This document shows, piece by piece, positions 24,925 through 33,708 of a DNA stretch of 64,000 nt (positions within the stretch are counted from its first letter, which is position 1; each line of letters opens with the position of its first letter). The translations under genes were made by a program, and so were the position numbers. Under the pieces are notes generated by a model. It was not told where the DNA came from. It saw nothing but the letters and a program-made list of their open reading frames with translations, and searched no databases. The stretch is from Amycolatopsis sp. CA-128772 (GTDB lineage: Bacteria > Actinomycetota > Actinomycetes > Mycobacteriales > Pseudonocardiaceae), in the NCBI RefSeq assembly GCF_002904295.1, contig NZ_PPHG01000098.1, positions 112,749 to 176,748 on the forward strand. Reading direction: 5' to 3'.

Positions 24925-25881
24925 ATGCGTGCCACGTGGTTGGATGGCCGGGTGGACTCGGTACGCGGCTCGGTTCGGCTGGACACCGAACGGTTCGGGG
25001 TCGACGCCTTCCGCGACGGCTGGGAAGCGCAGGTCGGCGACGGGTTCACGTTGCCCGCGTTCCACCACGAAGCCACCGCCGGAGCCGTCGTTCGTGGTCT
25101 CGCTTCCCGCGTCGGGGACTCGGTCATCACCGACTTCGAAACCGCCACGCGGGTACGGGTCGATTCCGCGCTTCCCGACCTCGGCGAACTGCGGCTCTAC
25201 GTGGTGCACCGTGGCGCCTACGTCCTCAGGCGTGAACGCGACACGATAGCTGTCGACGCCGGCCGGTTCCTGCTGAGCCGCTCGACCGGGGTCACCGGCT
25301 ACGACGTCGCCGCGGGCACCACCGCCCAGGTGATCGGGCTGCCCGCCGGGGCGCTGGGCTTGTTCGCCGACGGCACGCAGGCGACCGGCCCGGTCGCCGC
25401 CGCGGAAGTTCGTATGCTGCTGGCACACACGACTGCCGTCCACGCGACACTCGGCGACCTCAGCGAAGGCGGCGTCCACGCCGGCCGCAACGCCTTGGTG
25501 GAGCTGGTCCGCGGGGTGTTGCACGGGTATTTCGACGGCACCGAACCCGGCCTGGCCGGCCCGCTGGTCCAAGCGGCCCGCGACCTCGCCGATCAGCTGC
25601 TCACCGGCCCGGACCTGACACCGGCGCTGCTGGCGCGCCACCTCAAGGTTTCGCTGCGAACGTTGCACCGGGCGTTCGCGTCAACCGGCGAGCCCGTCGC
25701 GGCGTACATCCGCCGACGTCGCCTCGAGCAGGCGCGCCGCGCGCTCCTCTCGCCGTCCCCTCCCACGGTTTCGGAGCTCGCGGCACACTGGCAGTTCGCC
25801 GACAGCAGCCACTTCATCCGGATGTTCCGTCGCCACTACGGCCGGACGCCGGCCCAGTTCGCCCGCGATCACCATCACTGA
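24925..25881 (+). CDS. AraC-family transcriptional regulator
   Basis: About 318 residues. The N-terminal AraC_binding_2-like domain (LYVVHRGAYVLRRERDTIAV, DAGRFLLSRS) is followed by a two-HTH AraC domain (LLARHLKVSLRTLHRAFAST, then VSELAAHWQFADSSHFIRMF and RRHYGRTPAQF). The start is uncertain: a GTG at 24952 (VDSVRGSVRL) is as good as the ATG used here. It is divergent from the DUF664 gene. Confidence 0.85.
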   Translation: MRATWLDGRVDSVRGSVRLDTERFGVDAFRDGWEAQVGDGFTLPAFHHEATAGAVVRGLASRVGDSVITDFETATRVRVDSALPDLGELRLYVVHRGAYVLRRERDTIAVDAGRFLLSRSTGVTGYDVAAGTTAQVIGLPAGALGLFADGTQATGPVAAAEVRMLLAHTTAVHATLGDLSEGGVHAGRNALVELVRGVLHGYFDGTEPGLAGPLVQAARDLADQLLTGPDLTPALLARHLKVSLRTLHRAFASTGEPVAAYIRRRRLEQARRALLSPSPPTVSELAAHWQFADSSHFIRMFRRHYGRTPAQFARDHHH

Positions 25882-25967
25882 GCGTTTTCAGCCCGGCTTT
25901 AATGCTGGCTTCAGGTTGCTCGGGGAGGATGAGCGGCAAAGCGTCGACGGAAAAGGGGCGGGCCGGC

Positions 25968-26660
25968 GTGCGGATCATGATCGCGGATGACGAGGCGGCC
26001 ATCCGTGAGTCGCTGGAGCGGGTGCTCCAGGTCGAGGGTTACGACACCAGCACCGTCGCCAACGGTCTCGCCGTGCTCAGCGAGATCGAGGGGATCGGTG
26101 ACGACGCGCCGGATCTGCTGATCCTCGACGTGATGATGCCCCGCCTCGGCGGGGTGGAGACCTGCCGGCGGTTGCGGGCGGCGGGCCGGGACCTGCCGGT
26201 GCTGATGCTGACCGCCCGGGATCAGGTCTCCGACCGGGTCGCGGGGCTGGACGCGGGCGCCGACGACTACCTGCCCAAGCCGTTCGCCACCGAGGAGCTG
26301 CTGGCCCGGGTGCGGGCCCTGCTGCGCCGCCGCGCGCCGGGCGACGACGAGTCGCAGATCCTGTCGTTCGCCGACGTCCGGGTCGATCCCGACCGGTTCG
26401 AGGCGTGGCGGGGCGGGCGGCCGCTCCGCCTGACCCGGACCGAGTTCTCCCTGCTGCAGGTCCTTGTGCGCAACGCGACCCGGGTGTTGACCCGCGACGC
26501 GCTGTTCGAGGCGATCTGGGGCTTCGACATGAGCACCACCGCCAACAACCTCCAGGTGTACGTGAGCTACCTGCGCCGCAAGATGGAAGCCGGGGGCGAG
26601 CCGCGATTGCTCTACACGCTGCGCGGCTTGGGGTACACGTTGCGGGAGACTCCTCCGTGA
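25968..26660 (+). CDS. OmpR/MprA-type response regulator
   Basis: A 230-residue response regulator. The GTG at 25968 is chosen so that the protein starts MRIMIADDEAAIRESL, as in MprA-type regulators. The receiver has the acidic pair DDE, phospho-acceptor Asp in LLILDVMMPRLGG, Thr in LMLTARD and Lys in YLPKPF. The C-terminal winged helix (LRLTRTEFSLLQVLVRNATR, TTANNLQVYVSYLRRKME) binds direct repeats in this family. It overlaps the histidine kinase gene by 4 bp (GTGA). Confidence 0.9.
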   Translation: MRIMIADDEAAIRESLERVLQVEGYDTSTVANGLAVLSEIEGIGDDAPDLLILDVMMPRLGGVETCRRLRAAGRDLPVLMLTARDQVSDRVAGLDAGADDYLPKPFATEELLARVRALLRRRAPGDDESQILSFADVRVDPDRFEAWRGGRPLRLTRTEFSLLQVLVRNATRVLTRDALFEAIWGFDMSTTANNLQVYVSYLRRKMEAGGEPRLLYTLRGLGYTLRETPP

Positions 26661-28096
26661 GCAGGCGGGGCTCGCGCCGGCTGACCCGGTGGTGGCGCCG
26701 GCGGTCCCTGCGGACCAGGATGACGGTGATCGCGGCGACGGCCATCGCGCTCAGCGTGTTCGTGGCCTTCCAGGTGGCCATCGAGCTACTGGACCGGGAG
26801 CTGCAGGACACCGCCGAGAACGAGCTGCGCGCCGACTCCCGCGTCCTGGCGGCGAACGCCGAGCGCGCCGGTCTGGCGCAGGTCCCGCTACCGCCGTACC
26901 CCGGATCCGGTGGGCTGGTGCGGGTCATCCTGCCCGACGGCTCGACCCGGACGCCGCCCGGCCAGCCCGCGCTGCCCGCCGTCAGCGAGCCCGCCGGGCG
27001 CGTGGCGCAGGGCGCGTCGGCCGACCTGGTGGAATCGACCGGCAGCGACGACGACGGCTACCTCGTCTACACGCTGCGGGCGGGCGACGGCGCGGTCCAG
27101 GCGGCCCGCGTCACCGATGGCAGCCGGAACAACCGGTTCGGGTGGGGCATGCTGCTGATCGGGCTGTTCTGCGTGGCCGGCGGCGCCCTGGTCGGGCGGA
27201 CCGTGGCGCGGACCGGGCTGGCCCCGATCGACCGGCTGGCCGCCGCCGCGGCCCGGGTCGCGCACACCCGGGACCTCGACGCCGCCATCCCGGACGAGGG
27301 CGGCGGGGAGATCCGGCGGCTGATCCGGTCGATCAACGACATGCTCGCCGCGCTCCGGGACTCCCGGCGGGCCCAGCGGCTGCTCGCCGAGGACGCCGCC
27401 CACGAGCTCAAGACCCCGCTCACCAGCCTGCGCCTCAACGTCGAGCTGCTGATCCGGCTCGATCGGCGCGGCACCCTGGACAGCGCGCTGCCGCCGGAGA
27501 GCCGGACCCGGCTGCTCAACGACCTCGGCGCCCAGGTGGCCGAGTTGAGCACCCTGGCCGCCGAGCTGACCGACCTGGCGCGCGGTGACGTCAGCGACGA
27601 GAGCACCGAGGTGCTCGACCTCGCCGACGTGGTGGTGGCCGCCGCGACCCGGGCGCGGTCCCGGGTGCCCGACATCGAGGTCGCGCTCGACGTGACCTCC
27701 GTGTGGGTGAGCGGGCGTCCCGCCGGCCTCCAACGGGCGGTGCTCAACCTCGTCGACAACGCCGGCAAGTGGTCTCCCGCGGACCAGCCGGTCGGAGTCC
27801 GGCTCCGTGCCGAGGGCGCGTCGGCGGTGCTCGAGGTCGACGACGCCGGGCCGGGCATCGACGCCGCCGACGTGCCGCGGGTGTTCGACCGGTTCTACCG
27901 TGCCGACAGCGCCCGGGCGTTGCCGGGATCCGGCCTGGGGCTGTCGATCGTGCAGCGGGTCGTCGACGCCCACGGCGGCCGGGTCACCGTCGCCCGCTCC
28001 GCACGCGGCGGCGCACTGCTCCGGGTCGACCTTCCGGCCGCGGCCCCGCCCGCCCCGATCGCGCGGCTTGCCGGGGAGGACACCGCGGTGCGCTGA
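26657..28096 (+). CDS. Membrane sensor histidine kinase (MprB-like)
   Basis: 479 residues from a GTG overlapping the regulator stop. A basic N-terminus, TM1 (~25-45), an extracytoplasmic loop of ~110 residues, TM2 (~155-175), HAMP, the DHp H-box AEDAAHELKTPLTSLRLNVE, an N-box (LQRAVLNLVDNAGKWS), G1 EVDDAGPGID and G2 GSGLGLSIVQRVV. All catalytic residues are present. It forms the cognate pair with the upstream regulator, and the convergent MMPL gene is a plausible target. Confidence 0.9.
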   Translation: MSRRGSRRLTRWWRRRSLRTRMTVIAATAIALSVFVAFQVAIELLDRELQDTAENELRADSRVLAANAERAGLAQVPLPPYPGSGGLVRVILPDGSTRTPPGQPALPAVSEPAGRVAQGASADLVESTGSDDDGYLVYTLRAGDGAVQAARVTDGSRNNRFGWGMLLIGLFCVAGGALVGRTVARTGLAPIDRLAAAAARVAHTRDLDAAIPDEGGGEIRRLIRSINDMLAALRDSRRAQRLLAEDAAHELKTPLTSLRLNVELLIRLDRRGTLDSALPPESRTRLLNDLGAQVAELSTLAAELTDLARGDVSDESTEVLDLADVVVAAATRARSRVPDIEVALDVTSVWVSGRPAGLQRAVLNLVDNAGKWSPADQPVGVRLRAEGASAVLEVDDAGPGIDAADVPRVFDRFYRADSARALPGSGLGLSIVQRVVDAHGGRVTVARSARGGALLRVDLPAAAPPAPIARLAGEDTAVR

Positions 28097-28130
28097 CCCG
28101 CTCCGGCGGCGCGGCTCTCGGGCCCAGGAA

Positions 28131-28164
28131 GATCCGGGACGGGCCTGGAGCCCCGTCCCGGGTC
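28131..28164. terminator. Bidirectional terminator hairpin between kinase and MMPL genes
   Basis: GATCCGGGACGGG (28131-28143) pairs with CCCGTCCCGGGTC (28152-28164): a 13-bp stem with one G-T pair and an 8-nt loop. It sits between two convergent genes. Confidence 0.75.
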
Positions 28165-28182
28165 TCGTCCGTGCCGGCGCGC

Positions 28183-30318
28183 TCACCGTTGCAGCGCAGG
28201 CTCCTCGTCGTCCGCGAGCCGCCGTTGACCGCCTGGCAGCTCCGCCGGCCGGGACAGCCGGCTCGGCCACCACAGCCGCCGTCCGATCAGCAGGGTGAGG
28301 GCGGGCACCAGGACCGACCGCACCAGCAGGGCGTCGAGCAGCACGCCGAAGGCGACCAGGAACCCGACCTCGACCAGCATCACCAGCGGGAGCGTGGTGA
28401 GGACCGCGAACGTGGCCGCCAGGACCAGCCCGGCCGAGGTGATGACGCCACCGGTGGCGGAGAGCGCTTTCAGCATGCCCTCCCTGGTGCCGAGACGCAC
28501 GGTTTCCTCCCGGGCCCGGCTGGCCAGGAAGATGTTGTAGTCGACGCCGAGCGCCACCAGGAACAGGAACGCCAGCAGCGGTACCGAAGAGTCGATGCCC
28601 TTGAACCCGAGGATCGTGTCGAAGACGAACACGCTGCCGCCGAAGGCCGCCGCGAAGGAGACGATCACGGTCGCCATCAGGATCAGCGGGGCCACGATCG
28701 CGCGCAGCAGCAGCCCGAGGACGAACAGGACGACGATGAGCACCAACGGAATCACCAGCCTTTCGTCGCGGCTGGTGGTCACCTCGGTGTCGAGGTGCTC
28801 CGCGCTCGGCCCGCCGACGATCGCCTCCGCCCCGCTCACCGCGTGCACCGCGGTGCGCACCCGGTTGATCGTGTCGTACTCCTCGACGGTGTCCGGCGCG
28901 TCCGCCGGGAACACGGAAATGTCGGCCCAGCCACCCCTGGACTGACCCGGGACGGCCACGGCCACACCGGGAGTGCCCTTGACGATGTCGAGCACCCGCT
29001 CCTGGTACGCCGGCCGCGTGAACACCGTCATCGGCTGGCCGCCGAGTTCCGGGAAGTGCTGGCGGAGAACGGTGAAGCCGGTGACCGACTCGGGCGCGTC
29101 CGGGAACTGGTCCTGCTGACGCAGGGCGCCGGTGTTGCCCGCCAGCCCGATGGCGAGCACGCCGAGGACCCCGACCGAGCCGAGCGCCGCCACCCAGCGG
29201 CGGCGGCTGATGGCGGTGCCGAGCCGTCCCCACAACCCGGGCTTCGCCGCCACGGTCGTGCCGAACCGCGGGATGGCCGGCCAGAAGATCCGCCTGCCGA
29301 GCACCACGAGCAGCGCCGGGAACAGCGTCAGCATGGCCACCAGCGCGCACAGGATGCCGGCCGCACCGATCGGGCCCAGCCCGCTGGTGCTGTTCAGGTC
29401 CGCGAAAAGCAGGCAGAGCAGGCCGGCGACCACGGTGGCCGCGGACGCGACGATGGCCGGCGCCGCGCTGCGCAGCGCGTGGACCATCGCGACCCGGACG
29501 TTCTCGTGGTGGTGCAGTGCTTCCCGGTATCGGGCGATGAGCAACAGCGCGTAGTCCGTGCCGACGCCGAAGACCAGGATCGTCAGCAGCGCCGAGTTCT
29601 GGTCGTTGACCACGATGCCGAAGCCCTTGACGAGCAGGTAGACGGTCGCCATCGCGGTCAGCGCGGCCGCACCCACGGCCACCAGCGGGATGAACCACAA
29701 CACCGGGCTGCGGTAGGTGATGACGAGCAGGAGCGCGACGACCAGGACGGTGATGAGCAGGACCTGCAGGTCGATGCCGTCGAAGACGGATTCCATGTCA
29801 CCGTCGATCGCGGCGGGGCCGGTCACCTCGAGTTCCAGGCCGGCGGGGCGGTCCTTCGCGGCGTCACGCACCGGGCCGACGATGGCCTCCGGTGCGCCGT
29901 AGGTCGTGCTCACGTCGAGGGTGAACATCATGGCCTCGCCGTCGGCGGAAGGTCTCGTCGGCGGGCCCTCGTCCGCGCCCGCCACCTTCGGCGGGTACCG
30001 CTTGGCCAGGGTGTCGTAGTGGCGTTCGACGGTCGCGCGGTCGGCGTCGGTCAGGCCGCCGGCGCGGTGGTACACGAAGACGAACGTGTTGTCCTCCCCG
30101 CCGGGGAGACTGTCCGCCAGCACCGCGACCTTCGTGGACTCGGCGCCGGCCGGCAGGGTGACCGCGGCGCTGTCGGCGGTGACCGAACTCAGCTTTCCGC
30201 TCAGGGGCACCATGAACACGGCCAGCACCACCCACAAGCCGATCACCAGCCACGGCACCCACCGGCTTGCCCACCGACCGGGCGGCAGATCGCCGGACGA
30301 CGCTGTGTTGACTGCCAT
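28183..30318 (-). CDS. MMPL-family (RND-type) transporter
   Basis: 711 residues starting at the ATG at 30318, with AGGAGG 6 nt upstream. It has the 12-helix RND-like plan: TM1, a ~140-residue periplasmic domain, TM2-6 (with GVGTDYALLLIARYRE), a second periplasmic domain and TM7-12 (with VALGVDYNIFLASRARE). The GxxxDY motifs are those of the proton-relay helices. Actinobacterial MMPL proteins export lipids, siderophores or drugs. The adjacent two-component pair and the conserved upstream block suggest stress-induced expression. Confidence 0.9.
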   Translation of the reverse strand: MAVNTASSGDLPPGRWASRWVPWLVIGLWVVLAVFMVPLSGKLSSVTADSAAVTLPAGAESTKVAVLADSLPGGEDNTFVFVYHRAGGLTDADRATVERHYDTLAKRYPPKVAGADEGPPTRPSADGEAMMFTLDVSTTYGAPEAIVGPVRDAAKDRPAGLELEVTGPAAIDGDMESVFDGIDLQVLLITVLVVALLLVITYRSPVLWFIPLVAVGAAALTAMATVYLLVKGFGIVVNDQNSALLTILVFGVGTDYALLLIARYREALHHHENVRVAMVHALRSAAPAIVASAATVVAGLLCLLFADLNSTSGLGPIGAAGILCALVAMLTLFPALLVVLGRRIFWPAIPRFGTTVAAKPGLWGRLGTAISRRRWVAALGSVGVLGVLAIGLAGNTGALRQQDQFPDAPESVTGFTVLRQHFPELGGQPMTVFTRPAYQERVLDIVKGTPGVAVAVPGQSRGGWADISVFPADAPDTVEEYDTINRVRTAVHAVSGAEAIVGGPSAEHLDTEVTTSRDERLVIPLVLIVVLFVLGLLLRAIVAPLILMATVIVSFAAAFGGSVFVFDTILGFKGIDSSVPLLAFLFLVALGVDYNIFLASRAREETVRLGTREGMLKALSATGGVITSAGLVLAATFAVLTTLPLVMLVEVGFLVAFGVLLDALLVRSVLVPALTLLIGRRLWWPSRLSRPAELPGGQRRLADDEEPALQR

Positions 30319-30354
30319 CACTAGCCTCCTACGCGTTGTATCGCTTATCTGACG

Positions 30355-30396
30355 CCGACTTCCTACCGGGCGAATCTGAAACGACCGTTAAAACGG
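30355..30396 (-). promoter_or_regulatory. Conserved 41-bp regulatory block, copy 1 (upstream of MMPL gene)
   Basis: On the minus strand it reads GTTTTAACGGTCGTTTCAGA and then TTCGCCCGGTAGGAAGTCGG. It contains an 11-bp-spaced direct repeat TTTAAC/TTTCAG, typical of OmpR-type regulator sites, followed by TAGGAAG. It is nearly identical to the block at 33377-33418. Both copies stand 30-80 bp upstream of minus-strand genes. Confidence 0.65.
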
Positions 30397-30497
30397 GCGT
30401 GATTTCGGGCCGAGTAGTACCGTCGTACCGCCGTCCTCCCGAAAATGCCGACCGCAGTACGACGAAACGGGACGGAATCGGGTCTAGCGTTCAGGCC

Positions 30498-31703
30498 ATG
30501 ACGAAACCTGATAGTCCACTGTGGAGGTTCGGGGCGGCCACCATGGCGCTGGCGACGGCGGTCGCTCTTGCCGCCTGCGGGTCGAAGGCCGATACCAGTG
30601 CGGCGCCCCCCGCGGCCGGCTCGCACACCGGGCACGCGGGCCAGCCGCCGGCTGCACCGCAGCCGCTGCGCGCCGGCGAGCGGTTCGTCGACCTGAAGAT
30701 GGCCGAGGCCTACACGCCCGCGCCGCCGGAAGGCGGTGGAACGGACGAATACCGGTGCCAGGTGATCGATCCGGGCCTGACCAGGACGGCGTTCCTGACC
30801 GGGACCCAGGTCATGCCGGAGAACGTCGCTCTCGCGCACCACGCCATCGTGTACACGGTGCCGCCGGGCGGCGCTGCCGCGGTGCGCGAGCAGGACGCGA
30901 AGACCCCCGGCCCCGGCTGGCAGTGTTTCGGCGGGACCGGCGTGAAAGGCGCCGAAGTGGAAGAGGGGGAGGCGACGTGGGCGGACACCTGGGCGCCGGG
31001 CGCCACGGAGACGCTGTTCACCCAGGACGCCGGCTTCAAGCTGGAGCCGGGCAGCCTGGTCATCCTCCAGATGCACTACAACCTGCTCGCGACCGACGGC
31101 AAGCCGGGCGGGTCGGACCGCACGGCGTTGCGGCTGCGGCTGACCGACGGCACGCCGCAGACCAGGGAACTCGACACGTTGCCGCTCGACGCGCCGACCG
31201 ACCTGCCCTGCCCCGCCGGCGAGTCGGGTCCGCTCTGTGACCGGGCGGCCTCGATTGCGGACGTGACGAAGCGGTTCGGGCCGGAGGTCGGCGGCACCGC
31301 GGACCAGCAGGTGGCGGAGTGCGGCCAGAGCGCGCCGAAGCCGGGCGACACCCAGACGTGCGACCACAGGGTGGAGGCGCCGGTGACGCTGTTCGCCGGC
31401 TTCGGCCACATGCACCTGCTCGGGCGGGCCATCAAGGTCGAACTCAACCCCGGCACACCGAACGCCAAGGTGGTGCTGGACGTGCCGCAGTTCGACTTCG
31501 ACAACCAGCGGCTGGTGAAGCTCCCGTCGCCGGTGGACATCGATCCGGGGGACACGCTGCGGGTGACGTGCACGCACGACGCGGGGCTGCGCAAACGGCT
31601 GCCACAGCTGAGCAAGCTGCCGCCGCGCTACGTGGTGTGGGGCGACGGCACCAGCGACGAGATGTGCGCGGGCATCATGACGGTCTCGCCCCGCAAGTCC
31701 TGA
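30498..31703 (+). CDS. Lipoprotein resembling copper type II ascorbate-dependent monooxygenase (PHM/DBM fold)
   Basis: 401 residues with a lipoprotein signal peptide (lipobox LAAC). Copper-site motifs of the PHM/DBM family occur in order: tandem His in ALAHHAIVY, His in LQMHYNLL, HxH in GHMHLLGRAI, and a late Met in TSDEMCAGIM. These match the CuH (three His) and CuM (two His and one Met) ligands. It would be an exported, membrane-tethered oxidase or a copper-binding relative. The DoxX-Rieske gene follows after 17 bp. Confidence 0.72.
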   Translation: MTKPDSPLWRFGAATMALATAVALAACGSKADTSAAPPAAGSHTGHAGQPPAAPQPLRAGERFVDLKMAEAYTPAPPEGGGTDEYRCQVIDPGLTRTAFLTGTQVMPENVALAHHAIVYTVPPGGAAAVREQDAKTPGPGWQCFGGTGVKGAEVEEGEATWADTWAPGATETLFTQDAGFKLEPGSLVILQMHYNLLATDGKPGGSDRTALRLRLTDGTPQTRELDTLPLDAPTDLPCPAGESGPLCDRAASIADVTKRFGPEVGGTADQQVAECGQSAPKPGDTQTCDHRVEAPVTLFAGFGHMHLLGRAIKVELNPGTPNAKVVLDVPQFDFDNQRLVKLPSPVDIDPGDTLRVTCTHDAGLRKRLPQLSKLPPRYVVWGDGTSDEMCAGIMTVSPRKS

Positions 31704-31720
31704 CGAAAAGGTGACTTCTC

Positions 31721-32674
31721 TTGTCCACCAAGGCTTCCCCCAGCGAAACAACGGATCGAACCGATGCACCACCACGGACACCGATCTGGACGCTCCTGCC
31801 GCTGCGTGTCTTCCTCGGCGGCACATTCCTCTACGCGGGCCTCTCCAAGATCTTCGACACCCGCTACCTGGACGACACCTCACCCCTCGGCGTCCACGCT
31901 CAGATGCTGCACGCCGCGACCCCCTCCCCGATCGGCCCGCTGGTGTCCTTCGCGGCCGAAAACTCGACCATCTTCGGCCTGGTCATCGCCTTCGGCGAAG
32001 TCGCTGTCGGGCTGGGGACGCTGCTCGGGCTGTTCACCCGCATCGCCGCGCTCGGCGGGTTTCTGCTGGCGCTGAGCTTCTTCCTCACCGTCAGCTGGAC
32101 GACCAGCCCGTACTACTTCGGCGCCGACATCGTCTTCGCAGCCGCCTGGACGCCGCTGTTGATTGCCGGCGACGCAGGCTTGTTCTCCACGACGGCCCAC
32201 CTGCGGGCCGCGATACGACGCCGCCGGCCGAACCGCACCCCGGACGACGAGCGACGCATTCTGTTCTGGGGCGGCCTGATCACCGCGGCGGCCGCTGCCC
32301 TCGGCGGCGGCGTCATCGCCCTCACCCGTCGCACCACCACCAATCCGGAACCAAGCCGGCCGGCGGACCCGGGAACGAACTCCGGGACGGTGATCGCCGC
32401 GGTCTCCGCCGTCGCCGTCGGTTCTTCGACGAGCTTCACCACGCCGGACGGTACCGCCGCGTACCTGGTGCGCCCCTCGGCCGACACCTTCCTGGCGTTC
32501 CTCGCCGCCTGCACCCACCAGGGCTGCCCCACCACGTCCGCCGGCTCCGGCTTTCGCTGCCCGTGCCACGGCTCCACCTTCGACGGCGACGGCCAGGTCA
32601 CCGGCGGGCCGGCGGCAAAACCCCTGACCAAGGTGCCGGTGCGAGTCGTCGACGGGCAGGTCACCACCGCATGA
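31721..32674 (+). CDS. DoxX-like membrane protein fused to a Rieske [2Fe-2S] domain
   Basis: 317 residues from a TTG with AAGGTGA upstream. The N-terminal ~170 residues form a four-helix DoxX/DoxD-like domain (LLPLRVFLGGTFLYAGLSKI, FGEVAVGLGTLLGLFTRIAA). A further helix (~185-205, GGLITAAAAALGGGVIAL) precedes a C-terminal Rieske domain with CTHQGC and CPCHGSTF cluster motifs. It suggests electron transfer at the membrane outer face, perhaps to the copper protein encoded just upstream. Its 3' end overlaps the convergent LuxR-type gene by 14 bp. Confidence 0.85.
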   Translation: MSTKASPSETTDRTDAPPRTPIWTLLPLRVFLGGTFLYAGLSKIFDTRYLDDTSPLGVHAQMLHAATPSPIGPLVSFAAENSTIFGLVIAFGEVAVGLGTLLGLFTRIAALGGFLLALSFFLTVSWTTSPYYFGADIVFAAAWTPLLIAGDAGLFSTTAHLRAAIRRRRPNRTPDDERRILFWGGLITAAAAALGGGVIALTRRTTTNPEPSRPADPGTNSGTVIAAVSAVAVGSSTSFTTPDGTAAYLVRPSADTFLAFLAACTHQGCPTTSAGSGFRCPCHGSTFDGDGQVTGGPAAKPLTKVPVRVVDGQVTTA

Positions 32675-33350
32675 CCGGGCCGCGCTGAACCGGCCGGGTG
32701 AGTCTCAGGTCGTAGGCGAGGATGACGGCCTGGACCCGGTTCCGTGCGCCGATCTTGGCGAGGACCCGCCCGACGTGGGACTTCACCGTCGACTCCGAGA
32801 GCGTGAACCGTTGCGCGATCTCGCCGTTGGTGAGGCCGTGGCCGATGGCGACGAGGATCTCGCGCTCGCGGCCGGTCAGGGAGCCCAGCCGGGGATCCTC
32901 CCGCACGGGCCCGAAGAGGTCGTCGCCGAGCCGGTCGCCGAACGCGTCGAGCAGCCGCCGGGTCAGCGCCGGCGCGATCACCGCGTCCCCGGCGGCGACG
33001 GCCCGGATGCCGGCGAGCAGCTCCTCCGGGCGGGTGTCCTTCAGCAGGAACCCGCTCGCCCCGGCCCGCAGAGCGGCGAGCGCGTACCGGTCCACGTCGA
33101 ACGTCGTCAACACCAGGATCCGCGAACGCCCACCGGTGGCGGCGATACGCCGGGTGGCCTCGATCCCGTCGGCGCCCGGCACGCGGATGCCCATCAGCAC
33201 CACGTCGGGACGCAGCTCGGTGGTCGACCGAACGGCCTCGGCGCTGTTCTCGGCCTCGCCGACGATCTCGGTGTCGGGGGTGTTCTCCAGCAGCATGCGG
33301 AACCCGAAGCGCTGCAGCGGCTGGGTGTCCACCACGAGCACAGAGATCAT
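32661..33350 (-). CDS. NarL/LuxR-type response regulator lacking the phospho-acceptor Asp
   Basis: 229 residues, ATG at 33350. The receiver is recognisable (MISVLVVDTQPLQRFGFRML) but the acidic pair is reduced to one Asp (VDTQ). The phosphorylation site reads VVLMGIRVPG where VLMDIRMPG is expected, so Asp is Gly (GGC). The Lys is kept (FLLKDTRP). The LuxR HTH is normal (LTGREREILVAIGHGLTNGE, then TVKSHVGRVLAKIGARNRVQ). It likely works without phosphorylation. No partner kinase is adjacent. Confidence 0.88.
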   Translation of the reverse strand: MISVLVVDTQPLQRFGFRMLLENTPDTEIVGEAENSAEAVRSTTELRPDVVLMGIRVPGADGIEATRRIAATGGRSRILVLTTFDVDRYALAALRAGASGFLLKDTRPEELLAGIRAVAAGDAVIAPALTRRLLDAFGDRLGDDLFGPVREDPRLGSLTGREREILVAIGHGLTNGEIAQRFTLSESTVKSHVGRVLAKIGARNRVQAVILAYDLRLTRPVQRGPVMRW

Positions 33351-33376
33351 GAGTGGCTGCCTTTCAGGGTCGCTGA

Positions 33377-33418
33377 CCGTCTTCCTATCGAGCGAACCTG
33401 AAACGACTGTTAAAACGG
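33377..33418 (-). promoter_or_regulatory. Conserved 41-bp regulatory block, copy 2 (upstream of LuxR-type gene)
   Basis: On the minus strand GTTTTAACAGTCGTTTCAGG then TTCGCTCGATAGGAAGACGG. It differs from copy 1 at only a handful of positions, and the TTTAAC/TTTCAG repeat is unchanged. Confidence 0.65.
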
Positions 33419-33708
33419 CACTGAGGCCGGTAGACGTCGGCGCGGGTCCGTCATCGGGTGGGCTGCCGTCGCGCACGACGATGTGGCGACGCGCCATCCG
33501 GGCCGGCTACCGGCGGCCGGGCGAGGGGGCCACCCGCCTGACCACCGTCGGCGGCCCGGCGGTCCGGGCGCTCCACCCGGATGGTGCGAGCCCGTGCGGC
33601 ATCGGGTTGTGGGCAGGCGGGCCACGATGGTGCGCGGTGCAGGGTCACCCGCGACGGGTGACGACTCGGGGCCGCCCGGACCGCAGGGTCGGCCGGGGAG
33701 GTGCGGTG
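33419..33708. other. Intergenic, no gene supported
   Basis: About 290 bp between the regulatory block and the decayed kinase-like fragment. Several frames are open but none has recognisable content. Confidence 0.4.

Noticed and set aside
27703..30324. An 873-codon open frame antisense to the MMPL gene.
   Set aside because: Charged repetitive composition with no motif; the MMPL reading has a ribosome site and proton-relay motifs.
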